DNA of 64,000 nucleotides. Source: Nisaea acidiphila (GTDB taxonomy: Bacteria > Pseudomonadota > Alphaproteobacteria > Thalassobaculales > Thalassobaculaceae). Position 1 is the first letter of the stretch. Each line of letters begins with the position of its first letter. The translations under genes and the position numbers were made by a program. This document shows, in pieces, positions 46,652-57,144 of this stretch. The stretch is from the NCBI RefSeq assembly GCF_024662015.1, contig NZ_CP102480.1:3184001-3248000 (forward strand), given 5' to 3'. The notes beneath the pieces were generated by a model, which was not told where the DNA came from, did no database searches, and was given only the letters and a program-made list of their open reading frames with translations.

Positions 46652-47194
46652 CTAACGCCGCTGGCTTCGGTTATAGGCGAGCTGCTCCTGCGTCAGCTGG
46701 AAACCGATCATCACCCTGTAATTGTTCAGCGTCAGCCTGTTCGCCGGATAGGGGATCGTCGGCTCGAACTCGTCGGTGATGGCGACACGGCGCAGATTGC
46801 CCTTGAAAGGCAGGCTGGCCTCGAAGACCTCTTTGGCGATGACGGCGCCGGTTTCGTCCGCGATGGCGAGGAAGTAGGTCACGTCGGCCTTGTTGTCGCG
46901 GTTCGCCGGGCCGCGCGTGGCAACCACCTGGAAGCCTATATCCATGGCGAGCGCATCGCTGTCGAAGTTGCAGACCGCGCTGAGCGAACCGAATCGGGCA
47001 TCGAACCGGACGTCCGTCAGGTCCCCGACGGCGCCGTCGGTGAACACGGTGACATGGTCGAGATCGGTCACGAAATCGGTCCTGGGGCAGCCCGGCGGCG
47101 GGCCGTCATCCGAAGAGCAGGCCGCGACGAGGGCCAGCAGTGCGAGGGATAGCGCGGCACGGGTCACGGAGCGAAGGCGCGGGCGACGGAACAT
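46652..47194 (-). CDS. Hypothetical lipoprotein
   Basis: 180 residues. The signal ends in the lipobox LVAAC, with Cys26 the lipidated residue. The rest (FVTDLDHVTVFTD, AVCNFDSDALAMDIGFQVVATRGP, VTYFLAIADETG) is a beta-rich domain. I do not recognise a named family. It is a monocistronic minus-strand gene near ispH. A remnant of its 3' end lies at 45195-45255. Confidence 0.85.
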   Translation of the reverse strand: MFRRPRLRSVTRAALSLALLALVAACSSDDGPPPGCPRTDFVTDLDHVTVFTDGAVGDLTDVRFDARFGSLSAVCNFDSDALAMDIGFQVVATRGPANRDNKADVTYFLAIADETGAVIAKEVFEASLPFKGNLRRVAITDEFEPTIPYPANRLTLNNYRVMIGFQLTQEQLAYNRSQRR

Positions 47195-47328
47195 GGATCA
47201 GCTCTGCTAGGGTCTGGATGCGGCTACACTAACCGGTCCGGGGCGGCCCGGCAAATGGCCCGGACGTGCACCGCCGCCGCTGCGCTCCGCTATGGACAAG
47301 TCCCGGCGGAGGGACTACATCGCGGGGC

Positions 47329-48273
47329 ATGACCGGAGCCGATCTCACCATATTGCTGGCAACGCCGCGCGGTTTCTGCGCCGGTGTCGACCGTGCGATC
47401 CAGATCGTCGAGCGCAGCCTCGAGAAATACGGCGCGCCGGTCTATGTCCGGCACGAGATCGTGCATAACCGCTTCGTCGTCGAGGGGCTGGAGAAGAAAG
47501 GCGCCATCTTCGTCGAGGAGCTGGACCAGGTGCCGGTAGATGCGCCGGTGGTGTTCAGCGCGCACGGTGTGCCGAAATCTGTTCCGGCGGAGGCCGAGCG
47601 CCGCAAGATGGTCTATCTCGACGCCACCTGTCCGCTGGTCAGTAAGGTGCATCTCGAAGCCGAGCGGCACCTGAAGCAGGGCCGCCACATAATTCTGATA
47701 GGCCATGCCGGCCACCCGGAGGTGATCGGCACCATGGGGCAGGTCCCGGAAGGCACGATCACGCTGGTGGAAACCCGCGCCGATGCGGAGACGGTAAGCT
47801 TCGAGGGCGACCCGGAACTCGCCTTCATCACCCAGACGACGCTCTCGGTGGACGACACAGCCGAGATCGTCTCTGTGTTGCAGAGCCGTTTTCCGAAGAT
47901 GGTCGCGCCGGCCAAGGAAGATATCTGCTACGCCACCACCAACCGCCAGGAGGCGGTGAAGGCGATCGCCGAGCGCTGCGACGGCATTGTCGTGATCGGA
48001 GCGCCGAATTCGTCCAACTCCAAGCGTCTGGTCGAGGTCGCCAAGGGGCGCGGCTGCGAGAAGGCGCTGCTGATCCAGCGCGCGACCGACATCGACTGGG
48101 ACTGGATGGAAGGGGTGTCCGTGCTCGGCATCACCGCCGGGGCCTCGGCGCCGGAAGTGCTGGTCGACGAGGTGATCGACGCCTGCCGCGCGCACCGCAG
48201 CGTCACCATCGAGGAGGTGACCGTCGCGCGCGAGGACGTCCGTTTCAAACTGCCCCGCGAATTAGCGAGCTGA
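47329..48273 (+). CDS. ispH: 4-hydroxy-3-methylbut-2-enyl diphosphate reductase
   Basis: 314 residues. The three Fe-S cysteines are Cys17 (PRGFCAGV), Cys101 ([11 protein letters not shown]) and Cys200 ([11 protein letters not shown]). [11 protein letters not shown] and SAHGVPKSV carry the active-site histidines. It performs the last step of the methylerythritol phosphate pathway, giving IPP and DMAPP. ATG 47329 fits the family start despite only GGGG close upstream. First in the run ispH-thrB-rnhA-MFS. Confidence 0.96.
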   Translation: MTGADLTILLATPRGFCAGVDRAIQIVERSLEKYGAPVYVRHEIVHNRFVVEGLEKKGAIFVEELDQVPVDAPVVFSAHGVPKSVPAEAERRKMVYLDATCPLVSKVHLEAERHLKQGRHIILIGHAGHPEVIGTMGQVPEGTITLVETRADAETVSFEGDPELAFITQTTLSVDDTAEIVSVLQSRFPKMVAPAKEDICYATTNRQEAVKAIAERCDGIVVIGAPNSSNSKRLVEVAKGRGCEKALLIQRATDIDWDWMEGVSVLGITAGASAPEVLVDEVIDACRAHRSVTIEEVTVAREDVRFKLPRELAS

Positions 48274-48277
48274 GTCC

Positions 48278-49237
48278 GTGGCCGTCTATACCTCCGTTTC
48301 CGACGACGATCTCGAAACCTTCCTGAAAGCATACGATATCGGCGATCCGCTCTCCTTCGCCGGCATCGCGGAAGGGGTAGAGAACTCGAACTTCATGGTC
48401 CGCACGACGACCGGCACCTACATCCTCACGCTCTACGAGAAGCGGGTCGATCCGGATGACCTGCCGTTCTTCCTCAATCTGATGAACCATCTCTCGGCGA
48501 AGGGGCTGTCCTGTCCTGAGCCCGTGCGGACTCGCTCCGGAGAGATGCTGGCCTCGCTGAACGACCGACCGGCGGCGGTGGTGACATTTCTCGACGGAGT
48601 CTGGCATCGCAAGGTCAGCCCCGCGCATTGTTACGCGCTCGGTGGCGAGCTGGCGCGGATGCACGATCTCGGCGGCGATTTTTCGATGGTGCGGGAGAAC
48701 AATCTCTCCGTCGCTTCATGGCGCCCCCTCCTGGAGTCCTGCGGTCCGCAATCCGACGGCGTGAAGCCGGGGCTTTATGCCTTCCTTGAGCAGGAAATCA
48801 CCTTCCTTGAGCAGAACTGGCCGAAGGACCTGCCGCGCGGCGTGGTTCATGCGGATCTCTTTCCGGACAATGTCTTCTTCCTCGGCGACAAGGTGTCCGG
48901 CTTCATCGATTTCTATTTCGCCTGCACCGACATGCTGGTCTACGACCTCGCGATCTGCTTGAACGCCTGGTGCTTCGAGACGGACGGCAGCTTCAACGTG
49001 ACCAAGGCGCGGCAGATGATCTCCTCCTACGACGCGGTCCGCAAACTCTCTGACGCGGAAATGGCGGCGCTGCCGGTGCTGGCCCGGGGCTCCGCTACGC
49101 GGTTTCTGCTGACCCGGCTCTATGACTGGATCAACCATCCGGAGGGCGCCTTCGTGAAACCGAAGGACCCGATGGAGTACCACCGCAAGCTGAGCTTCCA
49201 TCAGTCCGTCACTTCGAGCGCGGGCTACGGCATCTGA
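48278..49237 (+). CDS. thrB: Homoserine kinase, ThrB type II
   Basis: 319 residues of the aminoglycoside-phosphotransferase fold: [35 protein letters not shown] (catalytic Asp) and [20 protein letters not shown] (Mg-binding Asp). This is the proteobacterial type that phosphorylates homoserine in threonine synthesis, unrelated to GHMP-type ThrB. The start is GTG 48278, four bases after ispH; the stop overlaps rnhA as TGATG. Confidence 0.94.
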   Translation: MAVYTSVSDDDLETFLKAYDIGDPLSFAGIAEGVENSNFMVRTTTGTYILTLYEKRVDPDDLPFFLNLMNHLSAKGLSCPEPVRTRSGEMLASLNDRPAAVVTFLDGVWHRKVSPAHCYALGGELARMHDLGGDFSMVRENNLSVASWRPLLESCGPQSDGVKPGLYAFLEQEITFLEQNWPKDLPRGVVHADLFPDNVFFLGDKVSGFIDFYFACTDMLVYDLAICLNAWCFETDGSFNVTKARQMISSYDAVRKLSDAEMAALPVLARGSATRFLLTRLYDWINHPEGAFVKPKDPMEYHRKLSFHQSVTSSAGYGI

Positions 49238-49668
49238 TGTCCGGAAAAAAGGTCGAGATCTATACGGACGGCGCCTGCAGCGGCAATCCGGGGCCCGGTG
49301 GCTGGGGGGCGATCCTGCGCTATGGCGATGCCGAGAAGGAACTTTCCGGCGGCGATAAGGAAACGACCAACAACCGCATGGAGCTGATGGCGGCGATCAC
49401 TGCGCTGGAGACGTTGAAGCGATCCATGCACGTGGATCTCTATACGGACAGCGTTTATGTCCGCGACGGCATCACCAAGTGGATCCACGGCTGGAAGAAG
49501 CGCGGCTGGCGCACGGCCGACAAGAAGCCGGTGAAGAATGTCGAACTTTGGCAGCGGTTGGACGAGGCGGCGGCACGGCACGAGATCGCCTGGCACTGGG
49601 TGAAGGGCCATGCCGGCCACCCGGAGAACGAACGCGCGGACGAGCTGGCCCGCAACGCGATTCCGTGA
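49237..49668 (+). CDS. rnhA: Ribonuclease HI
   Basis: 143 residues. Catalytic acids are Asp11 ([16 protein letters not shown]), Glu49 ([11 protein letters not shown]) and Asp71 ([11 protein letters not shown]), with the C-terminal [17 protein letters not shown]. It cleaves the RNA of RNA-DNA hybrids. The start overlaps the thrB stop and the stop overlaps the MFS start (GTGA). Confidence 0.97.
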   Translation: MSGKKVEIYTDGACSGNPGPGGWGAILRYGDAEKELSGGDKETTNNRMELMAAITALETLKRSMHVDLYTDSVYVRDGITKWIHGWKKRGWRTADKKPVKNVELWQRLDEAAARHEIAWHWVKGHAGHPENERADELARNAIP

Positions 49669-50864
49669 CCGCCCCGGACGAGAGGACCCGCTGGGACATC
49701 GTCACGCTGGCCGTCGGCGCCGGAGTGATCGCGGCGCTGCAGGTCGGCAAGGTGCCGCCGGCGCTCCCCGAACTCCGTACCGATCTCGGCCTCACGCTGG
49801 TCGGCGGTGGCTGGCTTGCCTCTCTCCTGCATCTTTTCGCAGCGCTCTTCGCCATCGGCATGAGTATGGCGACCGACCGGGTGGGGCCTGCCCGTCTGCT
49901 GGTTGTCTCGATGCTGGTCATGGCCGCCGGCTCCGCGCTCGGCGCGCTCTCCGGTTCCACGGCTCTGCTGTTCGCCGGACGTGCTCTGGAGAGCCTCGGT
50001 TTCCTCGGCGCCTCGATCTCGGCGCCAACCTTGATCGTCGCCGCCGCCGTACCGCGCGACCGGTCGCTCGCGCTCGGCATCTGGTCGGCTTATTTCCCGG
50101 TGGGGGCCGCGATCGCGATGGTGGCCGCGCCGATCTTTCTCAATGGGCCCGGATGGCGCGGGCTCTGGCTGGCGGACGCGGCGATCTGCCTTGCCGTCGC
50201 GGTCCTGCTTGCCATTCTGGTCCGTCCGGCGCACTGGCCGGATGTTCCGGGCCCGCGCCGCGGTCGCGGTCTGAGGGATGTCGCGGAGACCCTGCGCCTG
50301 CCCGGCCCCTACCTGTTCGCGCTGTCCTTCTTTCTCTATGCCTGCGCGATCTTTGCGCTGATGACCTGGATGCCGACCTTCCTGCTGGAGCGGCTGGGAT
50401 ATTCGCTGGAAAGCGCGGCCCTGATCGGCGCGCTCGTCGTTCTGGTGAACGTGGTCGGAAATCTCGGCGCGGCCTGGCTCATGCACCGGAACGTGCCGCG
50501 CTGGAGCATCATCGCCATCAGTTTCCTCGGTGTCCTTGGCACCGCCTGGTTCGTCTTCGCGGGTACGGCGCCGGATGCGCTCCGGGTGCCGGCGGCGGTG
50601 GCCATGTCCTGCATCTGCGGAGTCCTGCCGGCGGCCTGTCTCTCCGGCGCGCCGGCCCATGCCCGATCCTCCGCCGAGGTCGCGACCTGCAGCGGCGTGG
50701 TGGTGCACGGCTCCAATCTCGGCAATCTGCTGGCGGCCCCGATCTTCGCGACCGTGGTGACCTATTTCGGCGGCTGGTCGAACGGCCACCTGCCGATGAT
50801 CGGCCTCGGGATCGCGGGGCTTGCGGTGACGGTGTTGGTGCGCGCCGTGGACCGGGAGCGCTAA
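49665..50864 (+). CDS. Major facilitator superfamily transporter
   Basis: 399 residues with about twelve hydrophobic helices. Typical MFS marks are [32 protein letters not shown] (loop 2-3 motif) and [10 protein letters not shown] in helix 5. It resembles the CynX/NimT-like exporters; substrate unknown. The start is GTG 49665, overlapping rnhA by four bases; a longer upstream frame is only the antisense of rnhA. Tail overlaps the next convergent gene by four bases. Confidence 0.9.
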   Translation: MTAPDERTRWDIVTLAVGAGVIAALQVGKVPPALPELRTDLGLTLVGGGWLASLLHLFAALFAIGMSMATDRVGPARLLVVSMLVMAAGSALGALSGSTALLFAGRALESLGFLGASISAPTLIVAAAVPRDRSLALGIWSAYFPVGAAIAMVAAPIFLNGPGWRGLWLADAAICLAVAVLLAILVRPAHWPDVPGPRRGRGLRDVAETLRLPGPYLFALSFFLYACAIFALMTWMPTFLLERLGYSLESAALIGALVVLVNVVGNLGAAWLMHRNVPRWSIIAISFLGVLGTAWFVFAGTAPDALRVPAAVAMSCICGVLPAACLSGAPAHARSSAEVATCSGVVVHGSNLGNLLAAPIFATVVTYFGGWSNGHLPMIGLGIAGLAVTVLVRAVDRER

Positions 50865-51277
50865 CCGGCGCCGAATCGTTCCAGCAGCGCGTCGAAGCCG
50901 CTCTTGTAGATGAACTTCACGATGCCGGCGGCCTTCTCCTCGGCGCCTTCGTCCGGGGCGAAGGCGGAATGCCAGCGGACGATCGAGCCGCCATCGGAGT
51001 CCTCGACACTCATCCAGGCGGAATAGTTCTCCATCGGGAAGGGCTTGCCGACAATGGCGTAGCGCATCCGCCGGCCTTCGTCGTCCCGTTCGAGCTGGAC
51101 CTCGTCGAAGACCGGTCCGCCGTTGCCGCTATGGACACGCCGGATCCCGCCGGCACCGATCGCCTCGATCCTGTCGACCGCCGGATGCCATTGGTGGATG
51201 TTAAGGAAATCCCCGACGACTGCCCACACATCGGCGGCCGGAGCCGCCAGTTTCACGCTCATATCGACTGTCGCCAT
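50861..51277 (-). CDS. SRPBCC-family protein (polyketide cyclase/PYL-like)
   Basis: 138 residues. MATVDMSVKLAAPAADVWAV, GDFLNIHQWHPAVDRIEAIG and the late C-terminal helix are those of the SRPBCC (Bet v1-like) fold, which binds hydrophobic ligands. ATG 51277 has GGGAGG about five bases upstream; the ATG at 51280 is also possible. Ligand unknown; convergent with the MFS gene. Confidence 0.85.
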   Translation of the reverse strand: MATVDMSVKLAAPAADVWAVVGDFLNIHQWHPAVDRIEAIGAGGIRRVHSGNGGPVFDEVQLERDDEGRRMRYAIVGKPFPMENYSAWMSVEDSDGGSIVRWHSAFAPDEGAEEKAAGIVKFIYKSGFDALLERFGAG

Positions 51278-51481
51278 CATGTCCTCCCGCGACTTTTCTG
51301 CCACCGAGGGTAGCGCCCGCCGCGGAACCCGCAAAGCCCCTAGGGCAAAAGGAGCAATGCTCCATATGCGACGCGGGGCACCGAAGCTTTGTCGCCGCCC
51401 GGCTCGCGTTGGCGGGCGGGACCTGATCGACTAGCCTCTGCAGTCATCTGCCGGGCGCGCCGGCGGAAAGGGGAGAGGCAA

Positions 51482-53899
51482 ATGAAATCGCATGCGCAGG
51501 TCGTGGTCATCGGCGGGGGCGTCGTCGGCTGTTCGGTTCTCTATCATCTGACCAAGCTCGGCTGGAAAGACGTGGTGCTGGTGGAGCGCAGCGAGCTGAC
51601 CTCCGGCTCGACCTGGCACGCGGCGGGCGGCATGCACACGCTGAACAGCGATCCGAACGTCACCAAGCTGCAGAAATACACCATCGACCTCTACAAGGAG
51701 ATCGAGGAGATATCCGGCCAGGCGACCGGGGTTCATCTCTCCGGCGGGATCATGGCAGCGGGCACCCAGGAGCGCGTCGACTACCTGAAAACCATGGTCG
51801 CGAAGTCCAAATATATGGGCCTCGATATCGACTTCATCTCACTCGACGAGGTGCAGCGCCTGCATCCGCTCTGCGACGCGAAGCATTTCGTCGGCGCGGT
51901 CTACGATCCGAACGAGGGCCATATCGACCCCTCCGGCGTGACCAACGCCTATGCCATTTCGGCGCGCAAGGGCGGGGCGGAGATCTATCGCCACACCAAG
52001 GTCGAGGAACTGGTCGCGGAGAAGGACGGCACCTGGTCCGTCGTCACCGACAAAGGCACAATCCGCTGCGAAAAAGTGGTGAATGCGGGCGGCCTCTGGG
52101 CCCGCGAGGTCGGCCGGATGGTCGGGCTGGAGCTGCCGGTGCTCGCGATGGAGCACCATTACCTGATCACCGAGCCGCTGGACGAGATCAAGGCGCTCGA
52201 GGCGGAGCTACCGCACCTGATCGATTTCGAGGCGGAGATCTATACCCGCCAGGAGGGCCAGGGCTTTCTGCTCGGGACTTACGAGAAGGCCTGCGTGCCC
52301 TGGTCGCCGCACCAGACGCCGTGGGATTTCGGCCATGAGCTTCTGCAGCCGGATCTCGACCGCATCGCGCCCTCGCTCGATGTCGCCTACCAGCATTTCC
52401 CGTTCCTCGCGAATGCCGGTGTGAAATCGATGATCAACGGGCCCTTCACCTTCGCGCCCGACGGCAATCCGCTGGTCGGCCCGGTGCCGGGGCTGAAGAA
52501 CATGTATCTCGCCTGCGGCGTCATGGCCGGCTTCAGCCAGGGCGGCGGGGTCGGCCTCGCGCTCGCCCAGTGGATGATCGAGGGCGAGCCGGACATGGAC
52601 GTTTTCGCCATGGATTGCGCCCGCTTCGGCAATTACGCGACCAAGGGCTACACCTACGAGAAGGTGAAGGAGAACTATTCCCGCCGCTTCTCGATCACCT
52701 TCCCGAACGAGGAACTGCCGGCGGGCCGTCCGCTCCGGATGACCGCGATCTATGACCGGCTGAAGGCGAAGAACGCGGTGTTCGGTGCTTCCTATGGGCT
52801 GGAGCACGCGCTCTGGTTCGCGCCGGAAGGCACCGAGCCGGTGGAGAACGTGACCTTCGGCCGCTCCAACGCCTTCGGACCGGTGGGCGCGGAATGCCGG
52901 GCGGTACGGGAGGGCGTGGGCCTGCTGGAGATCTCCAACTTCGCCAAATACGAGGTGACGGGCGAGGGGGCGGAGGCCTGGCTCTCCGAGCTGATGACCA
53001 ACAAAATGCCCCACACTGGGCGCATCGTGCTGACGCCGATGCTGAATACACAAGGCAAGATCATCGGCGACTTCACCATCGCCAAGCTTGCCGAAAACCG
53101 CTTCATGATCTTTGGCTCCGGCGTCGCCGAGATGTTCCATATGCGCTGGTTCTGGGACCATCTGCCGGAGAGCGGCGTCGAGATCCGCAGCCGCTGCCAG
53201 GATCTGGTCGGCCTCTCCATCGCGGGGCCGAAGGCGGTGGACCTGCTGGCGAAGGTCACGCATGAGGACGTCTCCACGGCGGCGATGCCCTTCATGTCCT
53301 TCCGGGAAATGAATATCGGCCTGCTGCACGCGATGGTCGGAAGGCTCTCCTTCACCGGCGAGCGCGGCTACGAAATCTGGGTTCGGCAGGACAGCCTGAT
53401 CGCTCTCTACGACATGCTGGTCGAGGCGGGAGCCGAATTCGGGCTGAAGCATTTCGGCGGACGGGCGTTGAATGCGCTCCGCCTGGAGAAAAGCTTCGCC
53501 GGGTTCCTGCGCGAATTCACGCCGGACTACTCGCCCTTCGAGGCCGGGCTGGAGCGGTTCGTCGACATGTCGAAGAACAGCTTCATCGGCCGCGACGCGC
53601 TGGCCGCCGAGCAGGCGGCGGGCGGCGGCAAGTACCGGCTGATCACGCTCACCATCGATGTCGAGGAGATCGACCCGATCGCCGACGAGCCGATCTTCCA
53701 GGACGGCAAGGCGGTGGGCTGGGTTACCTCCGGCGGCTACGGTCACTCGACAGGAAAGAGCATCGCGCTCGGCTATGTGCCGAAAGAATATGCCGAGAAG
53801 ACCGACGGGTTCGAAGTCGAGATCCTCGGAAAGATCCTGAAAGCGCACCGGGTATCCGAGCCGCTGCACGACCCGAAAGGCGCGCTGATGCGGGGGTGA
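51482..53899 (+). CDS. Dimethylglycine/sarcosine dehydrogenase-like flavoprotein with GcvT domain
   Basis: 805 residues. The N-terminal FAD domain has GGGVVGCSVLYHL (about 11-23), and GSTWHAAGG holds a His that is covalently flavinylated in dimethylglycine and sarcosine dehydrogenases. A C-terminal GcvT-like folate domain follows from about residue 430 (VGLLEISNFAKYEVTGEGAE, FGGRALNALRLEKSFAGF). It would oxidatively demethylate an N-methyl amino acid and hand formaldehyde to tetrahydrofolate. The exact substrate is not shown. A purine-rich ribosome binding site (GGGGAGAGG) precedes ATG 51482. Confidence 0.88.
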   Translation: MKSHAQVVVIGGGVVGCSVLYHLTKLGWKDVVLVERSELTSGSTWHAAGGMHTLNSDPNVTKLQKYTIDLYKEIEEISGQATGVHLSGGIMAAGTQERVDYLKTMVAKSKYMGLDIDFISLDEVQRLHPLCDAKHFVGAVYDPNEGHIDPSGVTNAYAISARKGGAEIYRHTKVEELVAEKDGTWSVVTDKGTIRCEKVVNAGGLWAREVGRMVGLELPVLAMEHHYLITEPLDEIKALEAELPHLIDFEAEIYTRQEGQGFLLGTYEKACVPWSPHQTPWDFGHELLQPDLDRIAPSLDVAYQHFPFLANAGVKSMINGPFTFAPDGNPLVGPVPGLKNMYLACGVMAGFSQGGGVGLALAQWMIEGEPDMDVFAMDCARFGNYATKGYTYEKVKENYSRRFSITFPNEELPAGRPLRMTAIYDRLKAKNAVFGASYGLEHALWFAPEGTEPVENVTFGRSNAFGPVGAECRAVREGVGLLEISNFAKYEVTGEGAEAWLSELMTNKMPHTGRIVLTPMLNTQGKIIGDFTIAKLAENRFMIFGSGVAEMFHMRWFWDHLPESGVEIRSRCQDLVGLSIAGPKAVDLLAKVTHEDVSTAAMPFMSFREMNIGLLHAMVGRLSFTGERGYEIWVRQDSLIALYDMLVEAGAEFGLKHFGGRALNALRLEKSFAGFLREFTPDYSPFEAGLERFVDMSKNSFIGRDALAAEQAAGGGKYRLITLTIDVEEIDPIADEPIFQDGKAVGWVTSGGYGHSTGKSIALGYVPKEYAEKTDGFEVEILGKILKAHRVSEPLHDPKGALMRG

Positions 53900-53982
53900 G
53901 GGTTATTTCCTCCATTTATCAGTTCGTCATTTCCACTTGCGTGGGGATGACGATTGTTGGGGTGTAAGAAAGAGAGCGGCGG

Positions 53983-56955
53983 TTACCCGAGTTCCCATCC
54001 CGTCGCGGCGGCGAGTTCGGCCTTCTGGACCCCGATCAGGGTTAGGGTCCCGCCGTCGGAGAAGGTGACAATGGTGTTGCCGCCGCTTTCGGCTCCTCCG
54101 GCAACCCCGAGCCCGGGCTCGAGCGCGAGGGTGTCGGAGCCGGCCTGGAAGTCGGTCACCGTGTCGTTGCCGCCCTCGAAGCTGAAGACGAAGACATCCG
54201 CGCCGTCGCCGCCGGAGAGCGTGTCGTCGCCCTTGTTGCCGGCGATCAGGTCGTCTCCGCTGTCGCCGGCAATCGCGTCGTTGCCCTTGCCGCCATAAAG
54301 CGTGTCGTTGCCGAGATTGCCGAACAGGGTGTCTTCGCCGGCATTGCCGAAGATGGCGTCGTCGCCCTGGCCACCATAGAGAGCGTCCTCGTTCTCGCCG
54401 CCGGAAAGCAGGTCGTTGCCGAGATTGCCGTAGAGCACGTCGTCGTCATTGTCGCCGAGCACGGTGTCCCCATCCTGGCCGCCATAGAGCGTATCCACGC
54501 CGCCGCCGCCGAAGACACTGTCGGCGCCCTGATTGCCGTAGAGGATGTCCTCGCCATAGCCGGAGCGGATCGTGTCGGCCCCGCCGCCGGCGGCGACCGT
54601 GTCGTTGCCGGCATCGAGGGAGATGAGCTGCACGGCATCGTCGCCAACGACATAGGCGGAGCCGTTGCCGCCGGTGACCGTTGCGTTGCCGAGGATGGCG
54701 GCGAAATCGATCCGGTCGAGATGAATGGTCGAGCCGGATGTCAGTCCGGACGTGTCGATCACGAAGGCCTCTCCGCCGCCTGAGACGGAGCCGGTGAACT
54801 GCACGGTCTGCTGCGTGCCGCTGGAGCCGGAGAAGGTGATGGTGCGGATGTCGAGCGGGGTGCCGCCGAGGCTGTCGATATAGCTCTGGCCGTGGCCGTC
54901 GAAGAGGGCCTGGTTCGCGGCCGAAGCTCCGGAGCCCTGGACCTGCCCGGTCAGGACGGATCCCGCCGCCGTGCCGCTCACCGCCGCTCCCGTACCGCTC
55001 TGGGTGAGCGACAGTCCAGCGGGCAGGGTGACGGTGATGGTGTTGCCGCTGCCCGTGTCGTAGACGAGCAGGCCGGTTGCGTCGGATCCGGTATTGTTGG
55101 TGAGGGTCTGGTTGGTCTCCGATCCGTCGCCGCCGCTCCGGTCCGTCGTGGTAAGGCCGGTGCTGGCGGGTGCCTCGTAGCGGGAAAAACTCAGGGTGGA
55201 ATGCGTGCCGTCGAACGCGACGGAGATCTGCAGGCTGCCGGACGCGTTCGAGATATTCACCGCGTTCGAACCGCCGAGGCTGATGCTGCTGCCGACCTGG
55301 GTGCCGGCGAGGGAACTCAGGTCCGTGTTTCGGACATAGATACGGTCGCCGATCTCGAGGCCGAAGATCGTGTCGCCGTTCAGTTGATTTGCGACGCCGA
55401 GATCTCCCCCCAGAAAGAGGTCGGCCCCGGCGCCGCCGACGAGAATGTCTCCGGTCACGCCGCCGCCATGGAGCGTGTCGTCTCCCGTGCCGCCATAGAC
55501 CGTGGAAGCGTCCGAGGCCGAGAGTCCACTCTGCCCGCCTGCATAGAGATCGTCGTTGCCCTCGTCGCCGTAGACAAGGCTCTTGCCGGAGTCGCCGCCG
55601 TCGCCACCGAGCAGCGTGTCGTTGCCGGTGCCGCCGTAGAGCGTGTCCGGCCCGTCGTCCGAGGAGATCACGTCGTCGCCGGCATCGCCGTAGAGCACCG
55701 CCCCGGTGGAGATGCCGGTGGGGGAGCCGCCCGGTCCCTTGACGGTGTCGTTCCCGTCGCCGCCATAGAAGACCGCACCGGTATTGAAGCGGAAGCCCTC
55801 GGTGAAATCGTCCCCGGCCCCGCCATAGTAGGTGTCGGCGGCGGTGTCGTTGCTGCTGACAAAAGTGTCGTTGCCGTCGCCGCCGAAAAGCACGTCGCTT
55901 CCGGTCCCGGCATGGAGATAGTCGTTGCCGGTGCCGCCATAGAGCGTGTCGTTTCCGCCTTCGCCGGAGAGGCTGTCGTTGCCTGTATTGCCGTAGACGA
56001 TGTCGTTGCCGAGCCCGCCATTGAGACGGTCTGCGCCGTCGGCGCCGCTGATCAGGTCGGCGCCGTCTCCGCTGCTGATGGTGTTGGCGCCGCTGGTGCC
56101 GGTAATGGTGTCCGCCGCCGCCGAACCGGTGAAGAGATCGATGCCGGAAATGACCGCGTTGGAAAGATCGAACGTGCCGCCGCCATTAAGGAAGAACACA
56201 TCGTTGCCGCCGGCTCCGCCGTCGATGGTTTCGGCGAGCCCCGAAACTTCGCTGGAGGTGGCATGGAAGACGTCGTCCCCGGTGCCGCCGATCAGGTTGT
56301 CGGTTCCGGCCCCGCCGGAAATGGTGTCGGCGCCGTCGCCGCCGGTGATGACGTCGTCGCCGCCATTGCCGTTGATGATGTCGTTGCCGGCAAGCGCATC
56401 GATCGTGTCCGCGTCGCCGTCGCTGGTCAGCGTGTCGTTGCCGGTGGTGGCCGGGCCGCCGGTCACGGCAAGACGCTCCGGGTAGGTGTGCAGCGCTTTG
56501 CCCGTGAACAGTATTGCCGCGGCGGGCAGGCCGGCCCAGCCCGCATCGCCGCCGAGCGGGAGCGAGGAGGCTCGAACGGTGACGCCGAGCGCTTTTTCCA
56601 GTGCCGCGACCAGATCCGCTCCGGCGCGTCCGGCTCCGATCTCGCAGGAGATCAGCGTGAGTTCGGCGCCGGGCGCCAGAGCGGACCCGATGCGGGCGAG
56701 GGCGGGGCCGTTCCGTCTCAGCGCCGCGCTGTCGATCCGCTGGCCGGAGAGCTCGATGGTACCCGGGGCGCCGTGCGCCAGGATCGAGATCTGCCGGATG
56801 CCCGATTTTCCGGTGAGCACCGCCGCGATCTCGGCGAATGGATCAGCCGCAACGGCCAGCCGGTGGATCCGGGTGTCGGCGCGAAGACCTGCGAGAAGAA
56901 GGTCCGCCTGACGGACCGAGGGGTCGATGAAGAGATAGCGTTTGCTGAAATTCAT
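53983..56955 (-). CDS. DUF4347 plus RTX calcium-binding protein, large
   Basis: 990 residues. The N-terminal DUF4347 domain (about 7-160) includes KRYLFIDPSVRQADLLLAG and ISILAHGAPGTIELSGQRI. Two RTX blocks follow (about 175-500 and 800-950) with dozens of GGxGxDxLx repeats, flanking a beta-rich middle. The C-terminal FVFSFEGGNDTVTDFQAG and a hydrophobic end match type I-secreted proteins. No secretion genes are nearby. The start is uncertain: ATG 56955 has no good ribosome binding site, and GTG 56964 is also in frame. Paralogous in plan to the RTX protein at 35771. Confidence 0.85.
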   Translation of the reverse strand: MNFSKRYLFIDPSVRQADLLLAGLRADTRIHRLAVAADPFAEIAAVLTGKSGIRQISILAHGAPGTIELSGQRIDSAALRRNGPALARIGSALAPGAELTLISCEIGAGRAGADLVAALEKALGVTVRASSLPLGGDAGWAGLPAAAILFTGKALHTYPERLAVTGGPATTGNDTLTSDGDADTIDALAGNDIINGNGGDDVITGGDGADTISGGAGTDNLIGGTGDDVFHATSSEVSGLAETIDGGAGGNDVFFLNGGGTFDLSNAVISGIDLFTGSAAADTITGTSGANTISSGDGADLISGADGADRLNGGLGNDIVYGNTGNDSLSGEGGNDTLYGGTGNDYLHAGTGSDVLFGGDGNDTFVSSNDTAADTYYGGAGDDFTEGFRFNTGAVFYGGDGNDTVKGPGGSPTGISTGAVLYGDAGDDVISSDDGPDTLYGGTGNDTLLGGDGGDSGKSLVYGDEGNDDLYAGGQSGLSASDASTVYGGTGDDTLHGGGVTGDILVGGAGADLFLGGDLGVANQLNGDTIFGLEIGDRIYVRNTDLSSLAGTQVGSSISLGGSNAVNISNASGSLQISVAFDGTHSTLSFSRYEAPASTGLTTTDRSGGDGSETNQTLTNNTGSDATGLLVYDTGSGNTITVTLPAGLSLTQSGTGAAVSGTAAGSVLTGQVQGSGASAANQALFDGHGQSYIDSLGGTPLDIRTITFSGSSGTQQTVQFTGSVSGGGEAFVIDTSGLTSGSTIHLDRIDFAAILGNATVTGGNGSAYVVGDDAVQLISLDAGNDTVAAGGGADTIRSGYGEDILYGNQGADSVFGGGGVDTLYGGQDGDTVLGDNDDDVLYGNLGNDLLSGGENEDALYGGQGDDAIFGNAGEDTLFGNLGNDTLYGGKGNDAIAGDSGDDLIAGNKGDDTLSGGDGADVFVFSFEGGNDTVTDFQAGSDTLALEPGLGVAGGAESGGNTIVTFSDGGTLTLIGVQKAELAAATGWELG

Positions 56956-57033
56956 GCCGCGCACGGTTCGTCCTGTATTGGGGGTACGAAGGCTCAGGCT
57001 GCGCAATTTGTCGGCGAGCGTGCTGCTAAGCTA

Positions 57034-57090
57034 TTGGAATTTTGGGAATTTTCGGAAAAATTGGAAAAGAATTGGAAAAATTGGAAATTC
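57034..57090. repeat. Tandem TTGGAAAAA-type repeats
   Basis: Six degenerate copies of TTGGAAAAA start at 57034, 57042, 57051, 57061, 57072 and 57081, a period of 8-11 bases. The array is much richer in A and T than its surroundings. It lies 80-135 bases upstream of the RTX gene start and between that gene and the tetR gene. Phased A-tracts near a promoter could bend DNA or bind a regulator; no direct evidence. Confidence 0.6.
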
Positions 57091-57144
57091 GGTCGCGGCG
57101 TCTGACGGACCGTTAAAGCGGTTCGCCTTGGCCCCTATCCGTCC

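Noticed and set aside
54892-57105. A 737-codon open frame on the plus strand
   Set aside because: Antisense to the RTX repeats; its valine/alanine repeats come from the complementary RTX codons.
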